A stretch of DNA of 64,000 nt, from NCBI GenBank assembly GCA_905182985.1, contig CAJJDN010000105.1:1-64000 (forward strand), in the 5' to 3' direction. Source of the DNA: Paramecium sonneborni (lineage: Eukaryota > Ciliophora > Oligohymenophorea > Peniculida > Parameciidae). The notes beneath the pieces are model-generated. The model made no database searches, had not been told where the DNA came from, and saw only the letters and a program-made list of their open reading frames with translations. Positions 63,661 through 64,000 of this stretch are shown here, one piece after another. The position numbers and the translations under genes are program-made. Position 1 is the first letter of the stretch. Each line of letters opens with the position of its first letter.

Positions 63661-64000
63661 TCATTACATATGCAAGATTCCTGTTAAGATGTTATAATTT
63701 TTGTATTTAGGTTTCATTTACTGATTAGAGGAATCCAGAATCTCAATTGGCTAAGGTAGTGATTTCTTTGATTATTTGGATTTAGGAGTTTATGTTTTAC
63801 TTTGATGTATTTATGAATATCCAGGACCATCTTGATGAACTGGATTTATAAATTATTTAGATTTCTTTGATTATTTTGATTATTTTGATGATTAAGATAG
63901 TGGTGTCTTTAAAGGTGTTTAAATAGATTGCTATACTCTTAAAACTTGATTATTTGGATTATAAGTCTACTCTTGCTAAAGTTACTACTGTTATAATTTC
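63661..64000 (-). CDS. C-terminal part of a Q/S/K-rich low-complexity protein, runs off right edge
   Basis: From the right edge the minus strand is open for 112 codons to a TGA at 63,661. It reads VQQSIQTPLKTPLSQSSKQS, KQSKKSKQFINPVHQDGPGY, SQIHQSKTQTPKSKQSKKSL and PQPIEILDSSNQQ. The repeated SKQSKK units and Pro/Thr/Ser/Gln bias mark a disordered phosphorylatable tail; no domain is visible. The other two frames on this strand read as noncoding. A 41-nt GT...AG segment near the end could be an intron, changing the last residues. The rest of the gene is outside the window. Confidence 0.6.

Overview
The window is AT-rich nuclear DNA from a ciliate, almost certainly Paramecium or a close relative. 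TAA and TAG occur many times inside every recognisable reading frame at glutamine positions, and only TGA ends genes. Genes are broken by GT...AG introns of 18-35 nt, intergenic gaps are often 25-100 bp, and several protein families are typical of Paramecium (Cys-rich and N/I/S-rich surface proteins, MORN and G-x-Y...GKW repeats, WD40/NACHT proteins). All gene models were read by eye with TAA/TAG = Gln. For each multi-exon model, removing the named introns leaves a whole number of codons. The species cannot be told from the window.

Layout. (1) 1-16,060: gene-poor and very AT-rich, with one probable gene start running off the left edge. The rest holds decayed remnants of MORN, IDSWD-module, CGDG/DUF4215, GKW-repeat, trichocyst-matrix-like and other surface-protein genes. 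(2) 16,062-25,322: one huge multi-domain membrane protein (3,040 aa, 7 exons). (3) 25,323-30,690: a mixed stretch with a small basic coiled-coil ORF, an intact ubiquitin-conjugating enzyme (E2) and more remnants. (4) 30,692-34,707: a 1,326-aa type I membrane protein. (5) 34,920-40,528: a zinc-module/coiled-coil/TLDc protein on the minus strand, whose 3' half appears three times because of unmerged overlapping contigs. (6) 40,882-49,179: an intronless 2,765-aa NACHT-pentapeptide-WD40 protein (minus). (7) 49,520-64,000: a compact block holding a TEX47/BLUF-like protein, MCM8, a PH-like kinase, V-ATPase subunit D, a small conserved unknown, a PH-domain pseudokinase, a GPHR homologue, an Aurora-like kinase, an SR/C2H2 protein, an FSH1-type serine hydrolase and the tail of a Q/S/K-rich protein.

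Three blocks (1339-3483, 34,920-39,292 and 58,946-61,396) are perfect or near-perfect direct duplications joined by a single N or an N run. They look like scaffold overlaps that were not collapsed, so partial gene copies inside them should not be counted as paralogues.

The genes do not form one pathway. The right block mixes housekeeping functions (V-ATPase, GPHR for Golgi acidification, E2, MCM8 for recombination) with kinases. Three kinase-fold genes within 9 kb each depart from the canonical catalytic motifs. The most unusual items are the giant NACHT-WD40 protein, the B-box-like/TLDc protein, the PH pseudokinase and a 26-bp divergent intergenic spacer.
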